Shown: piece after piece, positions 11,032 to 21,944 of the stretch
Numbering within the stretch: the first letter of the stretch is position 1
Layout of the letters: each line of letters begins with the position of its first letter
NCBI RefSeq assembly: GCF_000499385.1
Contig: NW_013654934.1
Span: 9,083 to 73,082 of the forward strand
Length of the DNA stretch: 64,000 bases
Source: Eimeria necatrix
Lineage: Eukaryota; Apicomplexa; Conoidasida; Eucoccidiorida; Eimeriidae
Reading direction: 5' to 3'
Program-made: the position numbers and the translations under genes
Notes under the pieces: generated by a model
What the model saw: the letters and a program-made list of their open reading frames with translations, nothing else
What the model was told of the DNA's origin: nothing
Databases searched by the model: none

Positions 11032-12015
11032 TTGCTGCTGATCCATTCACAGCGGCAGGGACGGTTCAACCAGAAGGACCTACAGTCGCAGCAACAGCAG
11101 ACAACAACACAAGGGGCGCACAGGCGCAAAACGCTACAGCAGCAGCAGGTGCAGACGGCTCATCAGATATACTCGTGGATGCCACGCCCGCAGCGGATGG
11201 CATGGGATGGTTTACAACAGCAGCAGCGGCAGCAGCAGCAGCAACAGCAGCTACCACACCAGCCGCTGAGTGGAAACCTTCAACATCTCCTTCCACAGCA
11301 GGCGAGCATTGCCGAGGACACAATGCTGCTCTTGCAGCAGCAGCAACAGACGGCTCCTTCGACGCTACAGGAGGCTGGTTGGCATCAGCAGGAGCAGCAG
11401 CACCTGCATCCGCTGACCCAGGACCCTTCGACGGCATTTGACAGAGCGCTCGGCCTAGATTCTGCGAACCCTTTGCTCCAGCCACTGCAGCAGCAGCAGC
11501 AGAGGGCGTCCAAGGATGCATCCTACGGCGCACAGCACCCGCATCAACCACAGCAACAGCAGTATCCTGCGTGGGAACCGGAGAGAATTTTGTCCCTTTG
11601 GGATCAAGCAGATACGTGCTGGAGCAGCAGCAGTGAAATGCAGCAGCAGCTGCAGCAGCAGCAAGAAGGGACATCTGCAACGCTCACGACTGATGCGACT
11701 TTTGTGGACACTCCCATATCGGACAGTTTGCTGCTGCTTCCGCAGCAGGGACTTCAGGGTTCCGCTGAGGCATTGCAGCAGCAGGAACAGCAGCATCAGC
11801 ATGAGAATACATTAGACATCGTTTGTGCGGGAGCAGCTCAAGAGGATGGAGTGCAGCTAACATCTGTAGTATCTGTTGGCATGGGGGGTGGTGGCCGCCC
11901 CGTGCCTTTGAAAGCCCCTGACTGCAGTCGTATATTTCAGGCGAGCGAGGAAAGCCCTTGTTCAATTCTTTTTTCTGGTCCCCAATTGTTTAACGTGGCA
12001 GCGGAGGCGGAGTAA
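8925..12015 (+). CDS. triple CCCH zinc-finger, glutamine-rich RNA-binding protein
   Basis: Four exons: 8925-9380, 9735-9931, 10113-10188, 10321-12015. All introns are GT-AG and phases agree, giving 807 residues. Three tandem CCCH fingers are each built across splice sites: C156-x7-C-x5-C-x3-H174, C191-x8-C-x4-C-x3-H209 and C226-x7-C-x5-C-x3-H244. The last histidine is the first codon of exon 4, which fixes that junction. A YKTKMC lead-in precedes finger 1. Such fingers bind AU-rich or other single-stranded RNA; the role in mRNA turnover or translation is family inference. The C-terminal 560 residues are mostly polyQ tracts encoded by CAG, with no domain. An earlier in-frame GTG at 8874 is not preferred over the ATG at 8925. 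Expected location is cytoplasm or nucleus. Confidence 0.9.
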
Positions 12016-13737
12016 AAGTGACTGGGTTAGCAATGCCTTGTATTTGGTTGTTTGTTGCCGAGAGGCGACAGCGAGGGGCACTTGAGGCGGGGCCAATCGC
12101 CCTCCTCTCTGTCTTTTTTAAGTCCCTCTTGCCTTCATTTGGGCCCGTCATGCATTTCTTTTGTCTGTTGTCTTGGATGGTTTTTTACGTCTGTGCCTGG
12201 CCTGCAGCGAACGGCAGGCTGCAGCTCGCGTCTTGACTGTGGGACCGCAGCAGTAGCAGCGGCACCCGCAACAGCGGCAGCAGCAGGTGCCAGGGAAGGC
12301 TGTGTCAGGCCTCAACTATTCAGGCGCCACATTGATTTTTCTAACTTGATTAGCTTTGCTGGAATGTATTTTCACGGATGTGGGACGTGCACATTTGCCC
12401 TGCAGTGGTTGGGCTTGAATTGTAAACATAATTTTGTTTTTAGTTTTGCCGTCATTGGCCACGGACTTGGGTTCTCTGACGGGCAGTGGGGCCTCAAGCC
12501 AGCGTGCAATTGTGACCAAGGGCTTGAAAACGTACAGGATACATCAGCACCGCAATCTTGCTCTAAACCGCGCGGGCTGCCACGTTAAAAGCCGTAGCTG
12601 CCTGAATGCATTGGACTGTGATTTTTTCTTTCATACGTTCCACACTTAGCGTTTCGCATGGCCGTCTAGTCGCATTTGCACGAGTATGCTCTTCGGCTGA
12701 AATAGAGCATATGCCTCTTTACCGTGCCGAGGTTCGAAAGTACAGGCGGAGCGGCTCGGGTCACTGAGCACACTCGACTAGGCGTTCTTGCATTTAGCGA
12801 TTCTTAGGCAGACCAAGTGATATACATGTGGAACAACAAATTCTGTAGGCCCATGAGGGAGTCGCTTTAATGGAGTGAAGAGACTTTCTAGAGTCATCTG
12901 AGTTGCAGTACAAAATCTTCGAGTCCGTGGGAAAGATCTAAGGACAAAGCATGCAGTGCTCAGTTTCTGTGCGGACCCTGACTTATTTTGGGTTAACGGT
13001 TGTTCGTTGTTGCAGTATCTGCAGCTCAATATTGTTAATGAAGGTCGAGCAACTGATTTGAGCAGCACACATCTTTTGTCACAGGGGCGTGCCGATGTGG
13101 CTGCAAGTTAAGACAGCACAAGTCACTCAATACGTGGATTGTGAGTTTAAGCAGCACTCTCGTTTCTAGTTGTGCTGGCATTGGTCTGGGATACGCCCTT
13201 TTTCACAGCGTGGGGTACTCCCCCTTTCGCGGGCAATGGATTTGAAGTTGCCGTGCACTTGCGAGCAGTCGCGTGAAGGCGTTCAGAAAGTTCTAGATTA
13301 TGATGTGTTTCGTTTCCATACTTATGAGCTTTAAATTCAGTATTAGAACTCGGTAAGCATGTGTCTTCCACTGCTGTAGGATGCGCACCGTCGCAGCTGT
13401 CAGGTGATAAACGCACACGGGGGAGGCTTCACCGCAGACACGCACAAAACAAGTATTCAGTAAAATCCACGCATAAAACAAGTATTCAGTAAAATCCCGC
13501 AGGCAATTTAAATAATGTATGGCTGAGATTGGAGTGGCAGAAATGGCGTAGCGAACGGGACGACAATGCAGCACCTCTAGTCTCCCACGGTCAGGTGCTA
13601 AACCACGGCAGATTATTCTCCAGTTGACTGCCGACGAGGGCCCCTACCGCGGACATTTGAGTACGCGATTTTGGAGGATGACGATTTGCAACACCAATAA
13701 CCCCTGAAGCATGAGAAAGTTACGTAAGCCTTCAAGG
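12016..13737. other. no gene recognised
   Basis: The 3' flank of the CCCH gene, then unique DNA with only short, domain-free open frames. Triplet repeats are nearly absent apart from a short GCA-rich patch at about 12245-12290. Confidence 0.5.
13441..13498. repeat. two-copy 29-bp direct repeat
   Basis: The segment containing AAACAAGTATTCAGTAAAAT occurs twice in tandem, about 29 bases apart, with near identity. Confidence 0.8.
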
Positions 13738-14223
13738 TAAACATTTTACCGACATAAGAATTGATGAAAGCGTGAGCACTTTGCGGGTCGTGACTTAGTG
13801 AGTTGGAAGTATCTCAAGCAGATAATAAACCTGGTCGGCTGCAGGCTGCTGAACCAGCTGTTCCACAGGTGCTTTTGTACGCTAGTCAGGAGTAAGGTAC
13901 TTCGGTGATTTGGCGAGAGTCTAGTGGAAGGGAAACCGCAAAGGGTCCACAGCACAGCCCGCAGTCCTCCTGAAAAGCGCAAGATAAACGCTTTTGCAGA
14001 CATAAGAATTGATGGAAGCGTGAGTACTTTGCGGGCCCTGATTTACTCAATTGGAAGTGTCGCAAGCAAATAATAAACCTGGGCGGCTGCAGAACCAGCT
14101 GTTCCACAGGTGCTTTTGTGCGCTAGTTAGAAGTAAAGTACTTAGGTGATTTGGCGGGAATATTGTGGAAGGGAGGCCGCAGAGGGTCCACAGCACAGCC
14201 CGCAGCCCCACTGAAGAGCGCTG
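13738..14223. repeat. tandem duplication of a unit of about 245 bp
   Basis: Unit 1 (about 13738-13984) and unit 2 (about 13985-14223) share the same order of landmarks: GACATAAGAATTGATG, AATAAACCTG, GAACCAGCTGTTCCACAGG and AGGGTCCACAGCACAGCCCG. Scattered substitutions and small gaps separate the copies. No coding frame is conserved between them. Confidence 0.88.
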
Positions 14224-15474
14224 CAAGTATCACCTCATCGGTGTCCTCAAGGAGTCCGCACGAAAGCTTCAAGCGCTTTATCCGAAAGAAAGGGAGAAGC
14301 GTACGGAGCAACTGCCCGCTGAAGAAGGGAAATCAACGGAGCATCCGGCTCGGCTAACTGAGCTGGAGGAACACTTTACATGCCAGCACTTAGAACGACG
14401 AATTGAAGCCCTTCATAGTTTTTCAGAGGGATTCTAGACCTCCTTGCGTCCGCTGCCAACAAGGCAAAGGCGATTGATCAGGGCTCCAAGAAAAGTGTGC
14501 GTGTTGTGCTGCCAGCTCCACGATTAAAGATTTTACATGTACAAACTTGCGAAGGCATGCGAATTTTAGTGAAGAAATTACTACTGTGCCTGCTTTGCCC
14601 TTACTTTTCCCAATAGGTGTCTGCTTTACTCTACCTCATCTCTGCTAGCAGAGATGCACTGACCTGGAGACTTAGCCTCTCGTCTGAACTCACCTGAGGG
14701 CCCACATACACCGGAATTAGACAGTAATGGCTAGGCTGGTGCGTGTATCAGTTCGGCTTCCAGCTACTCGTCAGGTTCAGGCCTCTAAGAATTTGCAGCG
14801 GGCTCGCTTGTCTCTTTTCCACCGCCAACAAAGCTTGGCGAGTTTGGTGAAATGTATGACGCATTTCGCACCCGTCTGACGTTTAGTGCCATTGGGTTGC
14901 TGCACTTTCATTCAAGCAGTTCCTCTGCCGCAACAGCCATCATCACCTTGCAGAGCCGCGGTGTAGACCTAGCAGGCTGGGCTTTATTCCAATTTAGGCT
15001 TGCTTACTCCTGATGCAGTAAATTCCTTGCCTTCTTGATTTGTTTGGTGCGTCAGTCATTCCATCCACTGGCCCAGAGGTGAATCTCCTGAAAATTATGG
15101 CGTCTCAACGCGCACCGTCGCTGTACCAATGACTCGTGACTGACGAAAGACGCTTTCTTATGTACAATCCAAATCCAATCCATAACAGCTGCGGCAGAGG
15201 TTTAGAAACTTCCGTTCTGCCGTCGTATCATTAGGCCCAGCTTGGTCCTATGTGCGTTATCTTATTCGGACTACATAGCTCATGCCTATTTCTACTAATC
15301 AAAGACACCGATTCAGTATTAAAGCCGTTAAAAGAGTGGAAGGAAGGCACCGCACAGGCAGACGGAAAAGGGGTACGCAACGGAGGCTATGCAACTAGCG
15401 ATAGAAGGACAGCGCTATGCAGAGTGTAAGAGACGTCGCGTAAGGCAGTGGCAGTCGACTTTTGGAGTCAACGC
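14224..15474. other. no gene recognised
   Basis: Unique sequence without a domain-bearing frame. If the decayed inverted chromovirus at 15475 ever had a 3' LTR, it should lie here. I could not find an LTR-like terminus. Confidence 0.45.
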
Positions 15475-16110
15475 ATGCGACGCTAGCATGCTCGTAGTAG
15501 AACATGGCAGTCAGTGAGATGCTGAGCAAGATCGGACATAGCGTGTTCCTCCGGGAAGCCCTGCAGCATTACTTGATATAGTCATCCGTGCGCGATAATC
15601 AGTTGGGTTTCCAACTACATTCGGTGCTGGACCTCAAAAAAGGGCTGTTTCATTCGCGACCATGTGTGGAACGCGAGCGGGCAATGCCACAAGTAGCACG
15701 GCTTGAAAGAGAAAGAGTTCGGACGGAGAGTGGCTGATCGTATGTTTGCGGATCCGACACCGGGTAACGAACATTCCCACGTTTTGTTGTTAGACTGGAT
15801 TTAAACGTGACGCATCTGCTTTAGGATATGGTTCGTGTGCTCGCTTGATCCACTGCTTTGGTGGTGATAAGCTCAGGAATTTGTGTGTTTGAATTCAAGC
15901 CTGATGCAGATCCGCTGGCACAAATCGGGCACAATAAAGAGGGTCTTTAGCAAGGATCAGCACTTCAGAACCCCACACTTTCGAATGAGCCAATCAGCAA
16001 GAATACCAACAGTATCAGCATCTGCTGGCGTCTTCTTCCTGAAAATGCTGACCAGAGTCTGGTGATGGGACATGGCTGCTGTAGGGTCCTGCAAGCTTCT
16101 GACTGACTGA
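15475..16110 (-). pseudogene. decayed inverted chromovirus: integrase core and chromodomain remnant
   Basis: On the minus strand the blocks match the integrase of the element at 4431-5801 in the right order. Seen are KKTPADADTVGILADWLIR (about 15975-16035), then KDPLY with a RF pair (about 15920-15950), a YHHQSSGSSEH block (about 15820-15860), and a chromodomain-end helix HAMSDLAQHLTDCHVLLRA (about 15480-15540). Stops and frameshifts lie between them. It is much older than the element at 1-6392. Confidence 0.8.
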
Positions 16111-16196
16111 TTTAGAGGCAAAACAATGAACGCACTACTCCACGTTGACTGTACGGATACATTGCTAGCCAGTAGTATTGTTGTCTCAGGGCGAAG

Positions 16197-16648
16197 GAGG
16201 TTGTAGTACACCGGCACTACAATAGGGCTTGCTGGTGGCCTATAGAAGATAGCTAGCTGGTGACCTACAAGAGGTCATAACACTGAACAAAGACAGGACC
16301 GTCTTACTAGGATCGAAGTAAGGCAAATTGTCCGCGAATTAGCATGTATACACTAGACATGCCTGTAAATACCTGGATATTGGGGCTGCAGATAGCGCCG
16401 GCACCGATGCAGGCCTCCTCCTCACAGGGACTAGGAGGCGAGAACTCCGAGTGGGGAGGATTTTCAAGAGAACAGATTTTGAAAAAACTATAAATAACTG
16501 TATTTCGTGATATGTGGAATACTGTTTCAGTACTGTTGGAGTACTATTTCAAGGAAATGCGCCGAAGGTAGAGGGTTATCGTAGGCCCCTACTCGAGGGG
16601 GCAAGTAGCAGCGTAGTCGCAGCAGTAGGTGTTGTGCAGTACAGAGGT
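16197..16648 (+). mobile_element. solo LTR with 5-bp target site duplication
   Basis: An LTR of 442 bp (16202-16643) starts TGTAGTACAC and ends GTGCAGTACA. It is flanked on both sides by GAGGT (16197-16201 and 16644-16648), a perfect 5-base target duplication. No internal region follows, so it is a solo LTR left by LTR-LTR recombination. It sits immediately beside the inverted integrase remnant, so it probably landed in that older element. Confidence 0.92.
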
Positions 16649-19600
16649 ATTTTTCTGGCCACTATGCTCAGTTCACGTGATCGTGGTGATTGTACGGCAC
16701 CTAAACAAGGAATTGGATAAACTGCGGAACACAGACTCACCGTATACCTTAAATACAGACCCGCAACGCAAAGCGATTCGAAACCAAAAAGCTGAGTAGT
16801 TGCGGAAGTCAACCCTGGTGGCTTCACCATCTTGCAAAGCTGTAGCAGCCTAACGCTCGCGGAAGATGGGGCACCTTTCATGAACTGAGGCATAAACTTG
16901 CGGAGAGAGGAAGCCCGGGGTTTGTGTAGTCAGTGCAAACATGGGCGGAACGGCCGTTTGCTTGCAGACTTCGTCCAACATGCTAGCCTTTATTTCTCTT
17001 GAAAGCCAGCGTTCGGCCAAGTGGGCAATACTTTTGCATTTTAGACGCATCATGCAATATATGTTTCTGGCCGTTGGATGTCGTGCCTTGCTACCTTCGC
17101 CTCGTTGAAGTTGGGTCCTCCATATGTATCATGTTTGAGATATATTTTGACCTGAAGGACGCAGTCGCCACTATTGTTCATGCGCAGAAACTTGTTCTTT
17201 TGAAGGCTAAACGGCTAGGAAGTGTGCTTGTGAGGACATTACCGATTTTGCGCGGAACAGATACCCTTCATCCTTGCAAAGAGACAGCCTACCAGCAGTC
17301 TTCATAGTAGAAGAGGAGCCAAGAAAGGCTGCTCGATCAACTCAAGCCCTTTTAACTTAGCCATTGAGCCGCTCTTGCGGACACTTGCAGCGTTCCAGGT
17401 TATGAAGTGCGCTGCAATCAACCGTACAAACGCGAGAGAAACTTATCAGAGGTAGGAAGCTTTGTTCAGTGGACTGGGCAAATACGCAGTGCTACTGTGG
17501 GCGTAAGAGAAAATCAAGGGGAAACACAAACCGCTAGTAAAGCTCTAGCTTCACGACGAAGTCTTGCATTTTGTGAAGCTCGAAGAGGCCTAATTCGAAG
17601 AGGCCTACAAATATATTTTGAGATCTAAGGTATATTGGAGACCTCAACGCACAAGAACTGAATTATACGCATTGTTACCGACTCGAAAAGCGAAATTACT
17701 TCATCGCAGGCACTGTTAACGTTGCATGGACACGCACGACTGCGTTGGCTTGTCATGTCCCTGCCTTTCTCAAAACTGCCTTTATGCTTTCGAAATGCGT
17801 TGCTGAAGAATCCTCTAACCATCCGTTAGTGGGCCACTGGAGTGTATATCTCTACATATGGTCCTATCAGCGATGAGAATCAGCTATCCCACCCAGATAC
17901 TCAACAGTACAGCTTGCGTGATGGAAAGAGCTGCAAAAGGAAATTTGGAGAAAGCCTTCTAAAAATGGCTTGCCTTTGTGCCCGCTGATGATGGTATTGG
18001 CCGAAGCTCCACAACTGCTTTCCTCAGTGACCCCGCCTTGACTACCTAGGACGAAATGGGATGCAAAAGCTCGAAAGAGCTTCTGCTCCAAGCCTTTATT
18101 TGCGTGGACCATCTGTGAGGGAGGAAACGCAACTTTTGTCATGAAAATCCCCGTTGGCTGGAAGTCTCGGGGGTATGGAAGACAGCGGGCGGCAGGTGCC
18201 GCCCGCAAGCGGTGCAAATGCAAAAGTCCGAATCAGCACGCTCCAACATTAGGCATCCCACACCCAAAATGCTACCCGTTTGAGACTGCACATACATGTA
18301 CGTTAAACGTCCCAGCTAGGCCTTATTGGCGGATCATAGCTTAACCCATTGAGGCCCAGTGAAGAGCATTTGGCCCCGGCCGGTGCGGCGTCTCGCATGC
18401 ATTCCAAGGCAGGGCGCCCCACCATGACCGGGATGACTCAGGCAAAACACAATTCCTCTAGATCCCGTCTACGGATAGCCCGACTTACTAAGAGCCGCTT
18501 ATAACTACACCTTCATCGGCTACACGTGAGCTCGGCGGGATGAGACCCGGCAGCTCCAGCAGTGTCTGTGAGCGCGATAACGGAAAAGCGTTTAGAAAGG
18601 CACTTCTCCAGGCTAAAAGAAAGTGGAAATCCTTGCAAATCAATGAAAACGCTCCGATGCTGAGCAAATAGTAGTCTGAGGCCTAACCAAAGTAGGAAAC
18701 ATTGAAGTGACTGACGGTGGCAATTCCGTGAACTTCGAGCTGCTCGGGGTATTCAGCAGCATTTTTGGAGGTTTATACACACGGCAAGAGCGATAGTTGC
18801 ACCTTCGCAGTGCTTACGCGCGACGTCTCCCGGGTGCAGGGTGCTTGAACTAAGGAGACGCCGTGGGTAGGAGTTCAGTGCGCAGCAATACAGTGTAGCC
18901 CAGAAATGGATTTCAAGGTTATATAGTTCAGAACATGTGGTTTGACGTACTAAACGGAAGTGATAAACGCGTGAAAGGGACCTAGTTGTGGTAGAAAAAC
19001 GAGATACATCCACGAGATAGACTAAGACTGTATCACAGTAGCTTTACTGAAGACCATTGGTGACTGCCGTTATTGGCTAAGAGCTATGGCCACACTGAGC
19101 TAGCCAGCACAGGGAGGGGAGGAAGTGACATTTAACGAACACGGAGCAACATAAAGCTTATTCTTCTTAACGCAAACAGAAGATCAGATGACTGCCAGAT
19201 TCAGTAGTTAGAATAGAGAGTAGGTTGCGTCTCCGTCTGACGATGAACGAATTATCAAAGAGGCGATTAGGATCCAGATCTACGCAGCAATTTTCTCTCG
19301 CACCGAATACCCACTGGTGACAAACTCACAAAGTATGATAGGAGAGACCGACAATGTTAAAGCTTAAAAAATGGATGGATTCGGTAATATTTTCGCAACA
19401 GGTAACCACAGCCCACAGAGAAACTCTGTTATACAGATTAAGGCTCATATTCCTTTGTACAGTCATAAAAACCTGTGTATACGCCCAAAGCTGTGTGAGT
19501 GACATCTCGCTAATTATGCGTCCACGTTTCCGCCACTGGTACCCCGCTTCGCATACCACTGGTAAGCAGTAACTATTAACTATCGCTCCGTGCCACTGAG

Positions 19601-20875
19601 TGCCACTTCCCAAGATCCACTGGCACCAGCCTAATAAACAATGCATACTGACGTTACCCAATCACGTCTGTGCTACTCTCAGCAACAAATACGACAGGTA
19701 TTGCATTTATTCGGCATAGCAGAGCAGAGCCGTCTCCTCGCGCTGAGGTGTCGTCGGTACGCCCGATTTTTGCTGTCTGTTGGAGCACATGCCAGCTGAG
19801 ATATTGAACTGAAGTATGGCCGAAAAGTCTTCAAACAAACTGCATTTTCTCAGTAGGAATCAGAACAAACTTCTACTCTAGGGTGTATCTTTCACTTTGG
19901 ACAAGGCCAATTCGCCCGCCTTCTTGTTCCTAATTTAAAGCATTTGCTATTTCAGAACAGTATTTCGCGTCAAAAAGTGAGAGTACTTAGGGAAGACTGC
20001 ATATCTCACCCTTTATTTGGGGTAAAGATCTGTAGAGCCACAATGTAGCACTGAAAATACCCCCAGAAAGGCTACACAATGTGCCTCATTATAGGGAAAT
20101 GCTGGCCAAGCAATGATGCATAGTAAATCGCACATCAAGCACTGACCCATTTTACAGTTTTTTGCATCATATTCGGGGAGCTAGAAGCGTTCCCGTGAAG
20201 TAGAAGTGGCTATCGTGGTGGCATCTGCCCTAGGCTCCGGCATTCAAGGGACGGAGTGTTTCATGATTCAACAAAGGCGCATTCGACGTTTAAGCAGCTC
20301 GACACGGCTACTACTGAGGCAGGAACCAGATTCCCCTCGTGGCATGCACTGGAAGACGCTAAAACATCCCCCTACTGTCCCCTTCCGGCCCCGTCCCCCC
20401 TTGTTAGGGCCCAACGGCTTGTTGCTTCCAACGAGCTCCCGCTACTCTCCTCAGTCCTGCCCGTATCCAATGCTGTCGTGTGTGGCCCCTCACAGAGCCG
20501 AACGTCCCTTCATATACACAGAAACTTCGGGTAAGTCCTGCTGTGCGCCTCGCCCCCTTAAAGGAAGGCGAGTCCTGTCATGCCGTGGAAGGCGTGTCAG
20601 CTGCATCCTTTCTCATCAACATACCTTAAAAAAATCTAATTTCCTTTTACAACTGCGTGATCTGCGGATTTAAACTAAGCAAAGCTCAGCATCCTACCCG
20701 CTTGATCCAACCACACAACGTATACCTATGCTCCGCAGGACACCGAACGGCAGCCAAGGGTCGGACCTTCTGCGCAGTTGTCGCGCCTTTCGCATCAACT
20801 AGTGCTGACATTTTTTTGTAAAAAAATACGTTTTGTGTATATATTGAACTTCAATAGATGGAATAAATTGGGACA
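16649..20875. other. no gene recognised; may include older retroelement debris
   Basis: About 4.2 kb of mixed-complexity DNA with only short open frames. The first few hundred bases on the minus strand may continue the inverted element (a KPPGL segment near 16820 recalls the integrase finger-core linker), but the match is too short to claim. No RNA gene was recognised. Confidence 0.4.
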
Positions 20876-21289
20876 ATGCCCACTTCCCCCTCTGCCGCAC
20901 CCAACTACCGGCAACGCCGCGTGAGTGCAGCAGCAGATGAAGCGCGGGGTGAGCAGCAGCGACGGCAGCAGGCAGCAGCAGCAGCACCAGCAGCAGGTCG
21001 GCCTGCTATTGTGGCTTTTTGCTGTGAATTGATGACAAAGTGCTTCTTTTTTGCAGGAGCCGTTTATTTTCTCCTGTGGAAGCCTAACGGGAAAAATTTG
21101 GGGCCCGAATGCCCTCCAGATTTTGAGCTGTTGCGCTGCAGCAGCTGTAGCGGTGCGCAGGCAGCAGCTGCAGCAGCAGCAGCACCCCGCCTGCAGCTGC
21201 CCGTGTGCTGCAGCAGCAGCAGGCTGCCTCGAGGCTTTCGCAGCGCGATCCGTTCCCACCGGACGGCTCTCTTTCCTACTTCGTTCTAG
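20876..21289 (+). CDS. small hypothetical protein with one hydrophobic segment, doubtful
   Basis: An ATG at 20876 opens 137 codons. The first 45 residues are Q/A-rich. A hydrophobic stretch (MTKCFFFAGAVYFLLW, about residues 54-69) is followed by PNGKNLGPECPPDFELL, which looks more protein-like than its surroundings. The remainder is CAG-encoded A/Q/S. An internal start at MTKCFFF or an intron before GAVYF are alternatives. No family is recognised. Triplet-rich DNA produces open frames easily, so this may be spurious. Confidence 0.3.
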   Translation: MPTSPSAAPNYRQRRVSAAADEARGEQQRRQQAAAAAPAAGRPAIVAFCCELMTKCFFFAGAVYFLLWKPNGKNLGPECPPDFELLRCSSCSGAQAAAAAAAAPRLQLPVCCSSSRLPRGFRSAIRSHRTALFPTSF

Positions 21290-21944
21290 GGGCCTTTTAA
21301 GGCTCCGTCCCCAGAGTTTGTTTATTTTTGTTGCTTGAGGGTGGTCCTTCGTCCCTCTTCTAACTCAAGGAGAGGAGGACTCCCCACCGCTAACGTTTCT
21401 TTGCAAGGGGGCCCTTCTCGGAGGTATATCGTAGGACAGATAGACAACTACTAATTTGTTCGGGGCGGGATTTTATCTGTTTAGCTCCTGAGGCTAGAAA
21501 CCCCCCGAATTCAGTATAACGTGGCTAAGTGTCCGTATACTGGGTGCACATGGCAGTCTCCGTGGCCGAGAGTCCTCCGTACACAACAGCTTCTCGTCTG
21601 GGGTGAAGCTTGCGGGCCCCACACCGGCTGGTCCACTGGGCTGGTGGTCGTGTTGAGCCTTCCATCGACTCATCCCTCCCATATTCGGAGCACAAAAGGT
21701 TTCACACCGAGGCAACATTTGCAGCGGCTGCCGCAGTGACCCAGGCAGTGACTGCAGCAGCTTGTACTGCCTGGCCTGCCGCAGCACACGTAGCAGCCGC
21801 TACACAAATAGCGGCAGTTGTAGCAGTCGTAGTGGCTGCAGCAGGCTTGACAGGACGGACAACAATTCTGGGAGGGGCTACTGCGGCAGCGGGTACATGA
21901 ACTCATCGTGCAACGCAGCAGCAGCTGCTGCGGCAGGGGCATAA
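21290..21944. other. upstream region of the ankyrin-HDAC gene
   Basis: Holds GCAG-rich repeats (about 21720-21940) with open frames of A/C/S type that carry no domain. A TAA directly precedes the ATG at 21945, limiting the coding region on this side. Confidence 0.5.

Noticed and set aside
20206..20673. Plus-strand open frame of 155 codons
   Set aside because: No ATG at its start, no motif, no good splice partners, and ordinary composition for random open DNA.
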